A stretch of 64,000 nt of DNA from Rhodovastum sp963709085. Its GTDB lineage: Bacteria > Pseudomonadota > Alphaproteobacteria > Acetobacterales > Acetobacteraceae. The notes under the pieces are model-generated. The model saw only the letters and a list, made by a program, of their open reading frames with translations, made no database searches and was not told the DNA's origin. A program made the position numbers and the translations under genes. Positions 45,671-53,796 of this stretch are shown one piece after another. The first letter of the stretch is position 1, and each line of letters begins with the position of its first letter. The stretch is from NCBI GenBank assembly GCA_963709085.1, contig CAVPVB010000007.1, positions 2,232,001 to 2,296,000 of the forward strand, in the 5' to 3' direction.

Positions 45671-48388
45671 ATGACGGACATCGTCGTCGTCGAATCGCCT
45701 GCCAAGGCGAAGACCATCAACAAGTATCTGGGCAGCAAGTTCACCGTGCTGGCCAGCTTCGGTCACGTGCGCGATCTGCCGCCCAAGGATGGCAGCGTGC
45801 GCCCCGATAACGATTTCGAGATGGACTGGGAGGCCGACGACCGCGGCAGCCGGCAGGTTGCCGCCATCGCCAAGGCCCTCAAGGGCGCCCGCACCCTCTA
45901 TCTGGCCACCGACCCCGATCGCGAGGGCGAGGCGATCAGCTGGCATGTGCGCGCCATGCTGGACGCCCAGCGCGCCCTCAAGGGCGTCGAGGTGCGGCGC
46001 ATCACCTTCAACGAGATCACCCGCAACGCCATCCGCTACGCGGTCGAACACCCGCGCGACCTCGACCAGCCGCTGATCGAGGCCTATCTGGCGCGCCGGG
46101 CGCTGGATTACCTGGTCGGGTTCACGCTGTCGCCGGTGCTGTGGCGCAAGCTGCCGGGCAGCAAAAGCGCCGGACGCGTGCAGTCGGTCGCGCTGCGGCT
46201 GATCTGCGAGCGCGAAGCCGAGATCGAGGCGTTTCGGGCGCGCGAGTACTGGACCGTCGAGGCGGCTTTCCTCACCCCCGCCGGGGCGCCGTTCACGGCG
46301 CGGCTGACCCACCTGGACGGAAAAAAGCTCGAACAGTTCGACCTGCCCAACGAGGCCGCGGCACTGCGCGCCAAGGCAGCGGTCGAAGCCGGCAGCTTCA
46401 GCGTCGCCTCGGTCGAGCGCAAGCGGGTCAAACGCAACCCGCCGGCGCCCTTCACCACCTCGACGTTGCAGCAGGAGGCATCGCGCAAGCTCGGCTTCGG
46501 CGCCCAGCAGACCATGCGGCTGGCGCAGCAGCTCTATGAGGGCGCGGACATCGACGGCGACACCGTCGGCCTGATCACCTACATGCGCACCGACGGCGTG
46601 CAGATGGCGAGCGAGGCCATTACGGCCATCCGTGGCCATGTGAAGGAGGCTTACGGGCCGGCGTACCTGCCCGCGGCGCCGCGCGAATACACCAGCCGCG
46701 CCAAGAACGCCCAGGAGGCGCACGAGGCGATCCGGCCGACCGATGTCGCGCGCACGCCCGACAGCGTGGCCCACCACCTCAACCCGGACCAGCGCCGGCT
46801 GTACGAGTTGGTGTGGAAGCGGGCGGTGGCCAGCCAGATGCAGTCGGCCGAGTTCGACCAGGTGGCGGTGGACGTGGCCGACCCCGCCCGGCCGAACGGG
46901 CCGAAGCTGCGCGCCACCGGCTCGATCATGGCGTTCGACGGGTTCCTCAAGCTGTATCGTGAGGATCTGGACGACACGGCCGAAGACGATGCGGACCGTA
47001 TGCTGCCGCCGATGCGCGAGCGCGACCCGCTCCGGCACGCCCCCGACGGCACCTGGGTGACCGCAGATCAGCATTTCACCCAGCCGCCGCCGCGCTATTC
47101 GGAAGCCAGCCTGGTGAAGAAGATGGAGGAGCTTGGCATCGGCCGGCCTTCCACCTACGCCTCGATTCTGTCCGTGCTGCAGGACCGGCAATATGTGCGG
47201 CTGGACCGCAAGCGGTTCATCCCGGAGGACCGCGGCCGGCTGGTCACCGCCTTCCTGGTCAGTTTCTTCAACCGCTACGTCGATACCGGCTTCACCGCCA
47301 ACCTGGAGGAGCAGCTCGACGACATCTCCGGCGGACGGGCGGACTGGCGGGCGGTGATGCGGGCCTTCTGGGAGGAGTTCTCGCGCGCCGTCGAGGGCAC
47401 CCGCGACCTGAAGATCGGCGATGTTATCGCCGCCCTGGACCGCGACCTCGGCGAGCATTTCTTCCCGGCGCGCGACGATGGCACCGACCCGCGGACCTGC
47501 CCGGCCTGCAGCGCCGGCCGGCTCGGGCTGAAGCTCGGCCGGCACGGCAGCTTCATCGGCTGTTCGAACTACCCGGCCTGCCAGTACACCCGCCGGCTGG
47601 CGATCGATACCGGCGAGGAAAACGGCGATACCCTCAAGGAGGGTATGCGCGCGCTCGGCCATCATCCCGAGACGGGCGAGGAAATAACCGTCCGGCGCGG
47701 ACCGTACGGGGTGTATGCGCAGCAGGGCGAGCAGATCGAGGGCAGCAAGACCAAGCCGAAGCGCACCAGCCTGCCGAAGGGCCTGGACGGCGACAGCATC
47801 ACCCTGGAGCAGGCGCTGTCGCTGCTGTCGCTGCCGCGCATCGTCGGCCTGCATCCGGAGGCGAAGGAGCCGATCGAGGCGGGGTTGGGGCGGTTCGGGC
47901 CGTATGTGAAGATGGGCGGGATTTTCGCCTCGCTCGACCGCGACGACGACGTGCTGGTGGTCGGGCTGAACCGGGCGGTGGACCTGCTGGCGAAGAAACT
48001 GGCCAGCGTGCGCGCATTGGGTCCGCATCCGTCCGACCGCGAGCCGGTGCTGGTGCGCAAGGGGCGGTTCGGCCCCTATGCCCAACACGGCAGCCGGATC
48101 GCCAACTTGCCGCGCGACGTGGACATGGACGACATCACGCTGGCAGAGGCGGTGGCGCTGCTGGCGGAAAAGGGCAAGCCGATGAAGCCGCGCGGCGCCA
48201 AGGGCGCGGCGAAGAAAGCGGCGGCGAAGAAGGAAAAAGAAGCGGCGGCGCCGAAGGCAGCGGCCGAAAAGCGGGCCGCGCCGGCGAAGGCGGCAGCGAA
48301 AAAGCCGGTGGCGAAGAAGGCGGCGGCAAAAAAGGCACCTGCCAACAAAGCGGCTTCCAAGGCAGCGCCTGCCCGCAAGGCGGGATGA
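45671..48388 (+). CDS. topA: DNA topoisomerase I with a Lys/Ala-rich tail
   Basis: A 905-residue type IA topoisomerase. The Toprim domain begins TDIVVVESPAKAKTINKYLG and has LATDPDREGEAISWHV; the active-site Tyr lies in VGLITYMRTDGVQMASEAIT. One Cys zinc-ribbon motif CPACSAGRLGLKLGR ... CSNYPACQYTRRL follows, then two or three repeats of the TopoI_C / KGRFGPY type. The last ~60 residues are almost only Lys, Ala and Pro, like histone H1 tails, and should bind DNA electrostatically. Such tails are known in alpha- and betaproteobacterial TopA. Confidence 0.97.
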   Translation: MTDIVVVESPAKAKTINKYLGSKFTVLASFGHVRDLPPKDGSVRPDNDFEMDWEADDRGSRQVAAIAKALKGARTLYLATDPDREGEAISWHVRAMLDAQRALKGVEVRRITFNEITRNAIRYAVEHPRDLDQPLIEAYLARRALDYLVGFTLSPVLWRKLPGSKSAGRVQSVALRLICEREAEIEAFRAREYWTVEAAFLTPAGAPFTARLTHLDGKKLEQFDLPNEAAALRAKAAVEAGSFSVASVERKRVKRNPPAPFTTSTLQQEASRKLGFGAQQTMRLAQQLYEGADIDGDTVGLITYMRTDGVQMASEAITAIRGHVKEAYGPAYLPAAPREYTSRAKNAQEAHEAIRPTDVARTPDSVAHHLNPDQRRLYELVWKRAVASQMQSAEFDQVAVDVADPARPNGPKLRATGSIMAFDGFLKLYREDLDDTAEDDADRMLPPMRERDPLRHAPDGTWVTADQHFTQPPPRYSEASLVKKMEELGIGRPSTYASILSVLQDRQYVRLDRKRFIPEDRGRLVTAFLVSFFNRYVDTGFTANLEEQLDDISGGRADWRAVMRAFWEEFSRAVEGTRDLKIGDVIAALDRDLGEHFFPARDDGTDPRTCPACSAGRLGLKLGRHGSFIGCSNYPACQYTRRLAIDTGEENGDTLKEGMRALGHHPETGEEITVRRGPYGVYAQQGEQIEGSKTKPKRTSLPKGLDGDSITLEQALSLLSLPRIVGLHPEAKEPIEAGLGRFGPYVKMGGIFASLDRDDDVLVVGLNRAVDLLAKKLASVRALGPHPSDREPVLVRKGRFGPYAQHGSRIANLPRDVDMDDITLAEAVALLAEKGKPMKPRGAKGAAKKAAAKKEKEAAAPKAAAEKRAAPAKAAAKKPVAKKAAAKKAPANKAASKAAPARKAG

Positions 48389-48410
48389 GCCGGTTGTCAG
48401 GTCCAACCCC

Positions 48411-50591
48411 ATGGCCCGCAAGCGCCGCGACCCGCCCGAACTGCCCAGCCGCGATGCCATCCGCCGCTTCGTGCGCGAGTCCCCCGGCCGCGTCGGCAAA
48501 CGCGAGATCGCCCGCGAATTCGGCCTGACCTCCGACCAGCAACTCGAGCTGCGCGACCTGCTGAAGGCCATGGCCACCGAAGGCGAGGTGGCCCCGGCCG
48601 GCCGCCGCCGCGTCGCCGCGCCCGGCCGGCTGCCGGACGCCATGGTGGTGCGGATCACCGGCACCGACCCGGATGGCGACGCGATCGCCCGCCCGGTGGA
48701 CTGGGACGGCGACGGCCCGCCGCCGCTGGTGCTGATGGCGGCCGAGCCGCGCGGCCGTCCGGCACTGGCGCCGGGCGAGCGCGTGCTGGCCCGGCTGACC
48801 CCGATCGGTCCCGGCAAATATGAAGGCCGCACGCTGAAACGCCTGACCGACGCGCCCGGCCGCGTGGTGGGCGTGTTCCACCCCGCCGTGCGGGGCGGCG
48901 GCGGGCGCATCGTGCCGACCGACCGCCGCTCCAAGGCCGAGTGGACCGTGCCGCCCGGCGAGGAAGGCGAGGCGAAAGCCGGCGAGATCGTGCTGGCCGC
49001 CCCCCTGCCCTCCACCGGCACCGGCCTCAAACCGGCGCGCGTGGTCGAGCGGCTGGGCAGCATGGGCGATGCCCGCTCGGTCAGCCTGATCGTCATCCAC
49101 ACCCATGACATCCCGGTGGAATTTCCCGCCGCCGCGCTCGCCGAGGCCGACCGCGCGCGCGGCCTCGGCCCGCAGGGACGCACCGATCTGCGCGACCTGC
49201 CGCTGGTGACCATCGACGGCGAGGATGCGCGCGATTTCGACGATGCGGTGTTCGCGGCGGCGGACGAGAAAGGGTTCCGCCTGGTGGTGGCGATCGCCGA
49301 CGTGGCGCATTACGTCCGCCCCGATTCGGCGCTCGACCGTTCGGCGCGCACCCGTGGCAATTCCTGCTACTTCCCTGACCGTGTCGTGCCGATGCTGCCG
49401 GAGGCGCTGTCGAATGGCTGGTGCAGCCTGCGCCCGGGCGAGGATCGCGGCTGCCTGTTCGTCGAAATGCGCGTCGATGCGGCGGGACGAAAAACCGGCC
49501 ATCGCTTCGGCCGCGGCCTGATGCGCAGCGCCGCCCGCCTCACCTATGAGCAGGTGCAGGCGGCGCAGGAGGCCGGCGACGATCTCGGCCTGCCGCTGCC
49601 CGCCCTGTACGCCGCCTTCCGCACCCTGCTGGCCGCCCGCGACGCCCGCGGCACCCTCGACCTCGACCTGCCGGAGCGCCGCGTCCTGCTGGACGACGCC
49701 GGGCGGGTGGCGTCCGTGACCCCTCGCCCGCGACTCGACAGCCACCGGCTGATCGAGGAGTTCATGGTGCTGGCCAACGTGGCTGCCGCCGAGGAGCTGG
49801 AACGGCTGCACCAGCCCTGCGTCTACCGCGTGCATGCCCCGCCCTCGGAGGAGAAACTGGAGGCGTTGCGCGGCTTCCTGCGCAGCCTCGACATCACCCT
49901 GCCGCCGGGCAACCAGTTGCACCCGCGCGATCTCGACGGGGTGCTGAAGAAGGTCGCCGGCACGGAGCAGGCGCCGCTGGTCAACGAGGTGATGCTGCGC
50001 AGCCAGTCGCAGGCGGCGTATGCGGTGGATAATGTGGGCCATTTCGGCCTGGCCCTGGCGCGCTACGCGCACTTCACCAGCCCGATCCGGCGCTACGCCG
50101 ACCTGCTGGTGCACCGCGCGCTGGTGCGGGGGTTGCGGCTCGGCGATGACGGGCTGGCCGAGGCCGAGGCCCCGCATCTGGCCGACTGGGCCGAGCACAT
50201 CACCGCCACCGAGCGCCGCGCGGCCCTGGCGGAACGCGACGCCATTGACCGGTACCTCGCTGCGTTCATGGCTGATAAGGTCGGAACGGTGTTCGCGGCG
50301 CGTATTTCCGGGGTGACCCGGTTCGGTCTTTTCGTCACAGTCGCGGTTAACGGCGCGAGTGGACTTGTTCCGGTGTCTTCCCTGCAAGACGATTTCTGGT
50401 TCCATGACGAAGCGACCCAGACCCTCTCGGGCCGCCGCACGCGCCTCACCTATTGCCTGACACAGGAGGTCGAGGTGCTGCTCGCCGAGGCGAGCCCGGT
50501 GACCGGCGGGCTGGTGTTCCACATTCTGCAGGGAACGGCTGGCGGTTCGTCCGGGCCGGGCAACGGAAGGGGACGCTCCCGGCGACGGTGA
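48411..50591 (+). CDS. rnr: Ribonuclease R
   Basis: A 726-residue RNase II-superfamily exonuclease. Order: N-terminal winged helix (SRDAIRRFVRESPGRVGKRE), cold-shock-like region, RNB domain with the catalytic Asp cluster LVTIDGEDARDFDDAVFA and RGNSCYFPDRVVPMLPEAL, HFTSPIRRYADLLVHRAL, and a C-terminal S1 domain (VFAARISGVTRFGLFVTVAV). A short basic tail GRGRSRRR ends the protein. It follows topA by 22 bases and overlaps the S41 peptidase (TGATG). Confidence 0.96.
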   Translation: MARKRRDPPELPSRDAIRRFVRESPGRVGKREIAREFGLTSDQQLELRDLLKAMATEGEVAPAGRRRVAAPGRLPDAMVVRITGTDPDGDAIARPVDWDGDGPPPLVLMAAEPRGRPALAPGERVLARLTPIGPGKYEGRTLKRLTDAPGRVVGVFHPAVRGGGGRIVPTDRRSKAEWTVPPGEEGEAKAGEIVLAAPLPSTGTGLKPARVVERLGSMGDARSVSLIVIHTHDIPVEFPAAALAEADRARGLGPQGRTDLRDLPLVTIDGEDARDFDDAVFAAADEKGFRLVVAIADVAHYVRPDSALDRSARTRGNSCYFPDRVVPMLPEALSNGWCSLRPGEDRGCLFVEMRVDAAGRKTGHRFGRGLMRSAARLTYEQVQAAQEAGDDLGLPLPALYAAFRTLLAARDARGTLDLDLPERRVLLDDAGRVASVTPRPRLDSHRLIEEFMVLANVAAAEELERLHQPCVYRVHAPPSEEKLEALRGFLRSLDITLPPGNQLHPRDLDGVLKKVAGTEQAPLVNEVMLRSQSQAAYAVDNVGHFGLALARYAHFTSPIRRYADLLVHRALVRGLRLGDDGLAEAEAPHLADWAEHITATERRAALAERDAIDRYLAAFMADKVGTVFAARISGVTRFGLFVTVAVNGASGLVPVSSLQDDFWFHDEATQTLSGRRTRLTYCLTQEVEVLLAEASPVTGGLVFHILQGTAGGSSGPGNGRGRSRRR

Positions 50592-52102
50592 TGATCACCT
50601 GGTTTCTGTTTCTGCTGTATTTCGTGCCGCCCGCTTCGGCCGAACCCTTCGTGCCCGGCCAGGCCCTGGACCAGCGCCTGGTCACCCAGGTCACTGCCAC
50701 TGCGCTCGCCTTCATGGCGCCGCGGACGCTGGAGGCGGTGCCGGTCTGGCAGCTGGCGCTGTGGGGCCTGCGCGGCCTGACCACCCTCGATGCAAGGCTG
50801 ACGGTGGAGTTGCACGAGGACACGCTGCGCCTGACCATCGGCAACCGCACCCTGGCGGCCCGCGCGCCGCCCGCGCCGGACGATGCCGAGGGCTGGGCCG
50901 AAGCCACATCGCAACTCGTGCGGGCGGCCTGGGACGCCTCCGAGGCGGTGCGGCGGTCCGGCACGCAGGGCGTGCTGCGCAATTTCTTCGACGAGTTGTT
51001 CAACCATCTGGACCCCTATTCGCGCTACGCGCCGCCGGCCGAGGCGTCCGACGACCGGCTGCACCGCGCCGGCCGGGCCGGCATCGGGGCGCAGGTAGCG
51101 CATAGCGGCCACGATTTCACGATACAGGACGTGGCGCCCGACGGTCCGGCGGCGGCGGCGGCCGTCCATGCGGGCGATCGCATCCTGGCGGTGGACGGGC
51201 AGACCACCGAGGGGGCCGACCTCGAATCGGTGAACGCCCTGCTGGCCGGGCCGGAGGGAACGCTGGTGACGGTGTCGCTGCGCGGCCGTGACGGGCGGAA
51301 TCGCAGGGTGGAACTCGTGCGCGCCCTGGTGCCGCCCGAGACGGTGGTACCGGCGCGGGTGGGCGATCTGCTGGTGCTGCGGGTCACCGGCTTCGCCAGC
51401 GACACTGGCGCCCGATTGGCCAACGAGATCGTGCGCGGGCTGGCCGGGCCGCGGCCACCGCGGGGTCTGGTGCTGGACCTGCGCGGCAACCGCGGCGGGC
51501 TGTTGCGGCAGGCGGCGGCGGCGGCCGACACGTTGATCCCGGACGGGCTGGTGGCGTTGACCCAGGGTCGCGACCCCGCCGCGGCGCATGATTTCCACGC
51601 CGAGGGGACCGATCTCGGCCACGGCCTGCCGGTGGTGGTGATGGTGGATGGCCGCTCCGCCAGCGCCGCCGAGATCCTGGCCGCGGCGCTGGCCGACCAG
51701 GGACGGGCGGTGGTGGTGGGCAGTTCCACCCTCGGCAAGGGGCTGGTGCAGACCATCGCCCCGCTGCCGGATGGCGGCGAATTGCTGGTCACCTGGAGCC
51801 GCGTGCTGGCGCCGCTGGGCTGGCCGATCCAGGGCCTGGGGGTGCTGCCGCAGGTGTGCACCAGCCTGGGCGTCAATTCGCTGATGCGGCAACTGGCTGA
51901 ACTGACCCAGGGGCGATCGATGCTGGCACGGCCGCTGCAGCGCCACCGCTCGGCCCGGGCGCCGCTGCCGCCGGCGGAGATGCTGGAGATCCGCAACACC
52001 TGCCCGGCCGCCGAAGGACGCGACACTGACCTGCTGGCGGCGCGCAAGCTGATCGAGACGCCGGCCGCCTACGCGGCGGCGCTGCTGGGGCCGGCGAGGT
52101 AG
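50591..52102 (+). CDS. S41-family C-terminal processing peptidase
   Basis: A 503-residue exported serine peptidase. The signal peptide is MITWFLFLLYFVPPASA. A helical N-terminal region precedes a PDZ domain (FTIQDVAPDGPAAAAAVHAG, DRILAVDGQTTEGADLESVN), then the S41 core with GLVLDLRGNRGGLLRQAA, the catalytic Ser in VMVDGRSASAAEILAAAL and the catalytic Lys in STLGKGLVQTIAPL. These peptidases trim cell-wall enzymes and lipoproteins in the periplasm. It starts on the rnr stop (TGATG), so it is the last gene of the pyrB-to-rnr run. Confidence 0.9.
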   Translation: MITWFLFLLYFVPPASAEPFVPGQALDQRLVTQVTATALAFMAPRTLEAVPVWQLALWGLRGLTTLDARLTVELHEDTLRLTIGNRTLAARAPPAPDDAEGWAEATSQLVRAAWDASEAVRRSGTQGVLRNFFDELFNHLDPYSRYAPPAEASDDRLHRAGRAGIGAQVAHSGHDFTIQDVAPDGPAAAAAVHAGDRILAVDGQTTEGADLESVNALLAGPEGTLVTVSLRGRDGRNRRVELVRALVPPETVVPARVGDLLVLRVTGFASDTGARLANEIVRGLAGPRPPRGLVLDLRGNRGGLLRQAAAAADTLIPDGLVALTQGRDPAAAHDFHAEGTDLGHGLPVVVMVDGRSASAAEILAAALADQGRAVVVGSSTLGKGLVQTIAPLPDGGELLVTWSRVLAPLGWPIQGLGVLPQVCTSLGVNSLMRQLAELTQGRSMLARPLQRHRSARAPLPPAEMLEIRNTCPAAEGRDTDLLAARKLIETPAAYAAALLGPAR

Positions 52103-52111
52103 AAAGGAAGG

Positions 52112-52159
52112 CCAGGGCTCTGCCCTGGACCCGCCAAGGGCCGAGAGGCCCCTGGACCC
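52112..52159. repeat. Dispersed palindromic repeat, copy E
   Basis: Core palindrome CCAGGGCTCTGCCCTGG at 52112-52128, then CCAAGGGCCGAGAGGCCCCTGG at 52134-52155, the same composite as copies A and B joined. It begins ten bases past the S41 peptidase stop and is a likely transcript end. Confidence 0.65.
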
Positions 52160-52169
52160 CATCACTTAA

Positions 52170-52240
52170 AGGGTCTTGGGAAAGAGGGGGGTATGGAGGT
52201 GGATCGGCACCTCCCTCACCTCCCTCTTTCCCAAGACCCT
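52170..52240. terminator. Very long hairpin with 19-bp perfect arms
   Basis: Arms at 52170-52188 and 52222-52240 (AGGGTCTTGGGAAAGAGGG and its complement) match exactly; inside, GGAGGTG pairs with CACCTCC. The stem could reach about 30 base pairs. It lies between copies E and F of the palindromic repeat, downstream of the S41 peptidase. It could be a bidirectional terminator or a non-autonomous element remnant. Confidence 0.6.
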
Positions 52241-52257
52241 CTAAACGAATGGGTTCT

Positions 52258-52301
52258 AAGGGCTCCGCCCTTAGCGGGTCCAGGGCAGAGCCCTGGCCTT
52301 G
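52258..52301. repeat. Dispersed palindromic repeat, copy F, split by the insertion sequence
   Basis: AAGGGCTCCGCCCTT leads to the core CCAGGGCAGAGCCCTGG at 52280-52296 and CCTTG. The insertion sequence enters right after base 52301, and CCTGGCCTTG resumes at 53519, so the element jumped into this repeat. Confidence 0.7.
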
Positions 52302-53518
52302 CAGGGCAATCGCATTTCAGAAGGATCCGAGGAGTTTGGAGAGATAGGCATCGTTCCAACCGGCCCGTTGGAACTTGCCGCGCAGAGAGCCCTTGGAGCC
52401 GTCCTTCTGCATGACGTTCAGGGCCATGTGTCGCAGGACCGCAAGATTGTGTGGCCCGTTGCCCAGTCTGGTCCGGTCCTGATCCTCGTTCATCACCACA
52501 TCCAGCCGCCAGTGCAGCCGGTTTTCGACACCCCAGTGCTCGCGGACGACCTCGTTGAAGCGTGTCGCGGATAGCGCTGTGCTGAGAAGGTAGTAGGCGG
52601 TCTCGGTGGTGGTCTTGCTCGCGGTTTCACGGATACGGACAACCTTGCCGATGGCCGCCAGGCCGGGCCAGTGATGATCCCGCTGCAACCAGTCGATATC
52701 GGTCGAGACCGTGGCCGTGCGGGTCTCGATGCGGCCGTGATCGGCGTCCACGTTTTGCGCGCTCGTCGCCGGTTTGCTGGCCGGGTCATTGAGGAACGTG
52801 CTGACGTCATCATGCAGCGTGCCCTGATTGCCCTTCAGCGCCAGGGCATAGTCGCCGCCCTGATCGACGATCTGCTGAGCAATCGCCCGCTGGCAGTTGA
52901 GCGCGTCGGCGGTCACGATCGTGCCTTTCAGTGACAGCATCTCCAGCAACTTCGGCACCGCGGTGATCTCATTTGATTTGGCGTCGGTGGCGATCTGCGC
53001 CAGCACCAGGCGCTGCTCGCATCCCCAGGCACTGACCATGTGCAGCGGTGACTTGCCGCTGGCGCGATCGAAGGAGCGACGCAGAACCTTGCCATCGATC
53101 GCTACAACGCCCTGAACCGTACTCGAAAACTGCGCCATGAACCGCTGAAACGCCGCGCCAAACTGCGCCGGGTCGAGCAGGCGGAACAGGCGGCTGAAAG
53201 TGTCGTGACTTGGAATGCCCTTCTCCAGCTTGAGAAAGCCGCGCAGGAACGGCTCTTTCGCTTCCGCAAACCGAGCCATGTCCACCGCACCCTGGCCGCC
53301 ACATAACACTGTACACAGCGCAATCATCAGCAACTCATGGAAGTCATGCAGCCCGGCATTCCCGGTTCGTGGGTCTTCCAGACCCTCCCAGCAGCCGGCA
53401 AACTGATCCAAGGCGTCCTCCCACCGCAGGTTTCCCGCGCCCTCCGGTAGAATCCATCGCCCCGCCCCGCGCAAGCCGCCGTCGCGCTGTCAAGGAAATT
53501 CCAAGTGCGATTCCCCTG
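52302..53518 (-). mobile_element. ISAs1-family insertion sequence, complete, with 10-bp target duplication
   Basis: About 1.2 kb. Terminal inverted repeats are CAGGGCAATCGCATTT at 52302-52317 and, at the other end, AAGTGCGATTCCCCTG at 53503-53518 (14 of 16 positions match when inverted). The element is flanked by the direct repeat CCTGGCCTTG at 52292-52301 and 53519-53528, a 10-base target duplication within the 8-10 bases usual for the family. Intact ends, an intact duplication and an open transposase frame indicate a recent insertion. Confidence 0.88.
52317..53474 (-). CDS. ISAs1-family transposase
   Basis: A 385-residue DDE transposase that occupies nearly the whole element. Family blocks: DPRTGNAGLHDFHELLMIAL, IPSHDTFSRLFRLLDP, VVAIDGKVLRRSFDRASG (first Asp), VTADALNCQRAIAQQIVDQG (second Asp), DYALALKGNQGTLHDDV and EHWGVENRLHWRLDVVMNED (Glu). 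The frame is intact. The start is TTG at 53474 or a codon a little further in. Its stop overlaps the left terminal repeat. Confidence 0.92.
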   Translation of the reverse strand: MRGAGRWILPEGAGNLRWEDALDQFAGCWEGLEDPRTGNAGLHDFHELLMIALCTVLCGGQGAVDMARFAEAKEPFLRGFLKLEKGIPSHDTFSRLFRLLDPAQFGAAFQRFMAQFSSTVQGVVAIDGKVLRRSFDRASGKSPLHMVSAWGCEQRLVLAQIATDAKSNEITAVPKLLEMLSLKGTIVTADALNCQRAIAQQIVDQGGDYALALKGNQGTLHDDVSTFLNDPASKPATSAQNVDADHGRIETRTATVSTDIDWLQRDHHWPGLAAIGKVVRIRETASKTTTETAYYLLSTALSATRFNEVVREHWGVENRLHWRLDVVMNEDQDRTRLGNGPHNLAVLRHMALNVMQKDGSKGSLRGKFQRAGWNDAYLSKLLGSF

Positions 53519-53593
53519 CCTGGCCTTGTTTTCTCCCTTGACGCCCCCCGCCCGGATGCGCGATGAGGGCGGTCCTTCGAAGGATTTTTCAAT

Positions 53594-53761
53594 ATGGCCA
53601 AGACAAACACGGTCCAGATCAAGCTCGTGTCCACCGCCGACACCGGCTATTTCTACGTGACGAAAAAGAACGCCCGCGCCCAGACCGGCAAGCTTGAGTT
53701 CCGTAAGTACGACCCGGTGGCGCGCAAGCACGTCGCGTTCAAGGAAGCCAAGATCAAGTAG
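53594..53761 (+). CDS. rpmG: 50S ribosomal protein L33
   Basis: A 55-residue ribosomal protein: MAKTNTVQIKLVSTADTGYF, then YVTKKNARAQTGKLEFRKYD and PVARKHVAFKEAKIK, the Cys-free type of L33. AAGGA lies ten bases before the ATG. A TTGACG box at 53538-53543 may be its -35 element, only 20 bases from the end of the insertion sequence. Directly convergent to the pleD gene. Confidence 0.96.
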   Translation: MAKTNTVQIKLVSTADTGYFYVTKKNARAQTGKLEFRKYDPVARKHVAFKEAKIK

Positions 53762-53796
53762 GTTCCAAGGCGCCGATAAACCACGCCGTGGGTGAA

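Noticed and set aside
43910..49213. A very long leftward open frame (over 1700 codons) antisense to plsY, dprA, topA and rnr
   Set aside because: GC-rich third positions remove stop codons from the antisense frame. The product has no domains, while the rightward genes are full-length and highly conserved.
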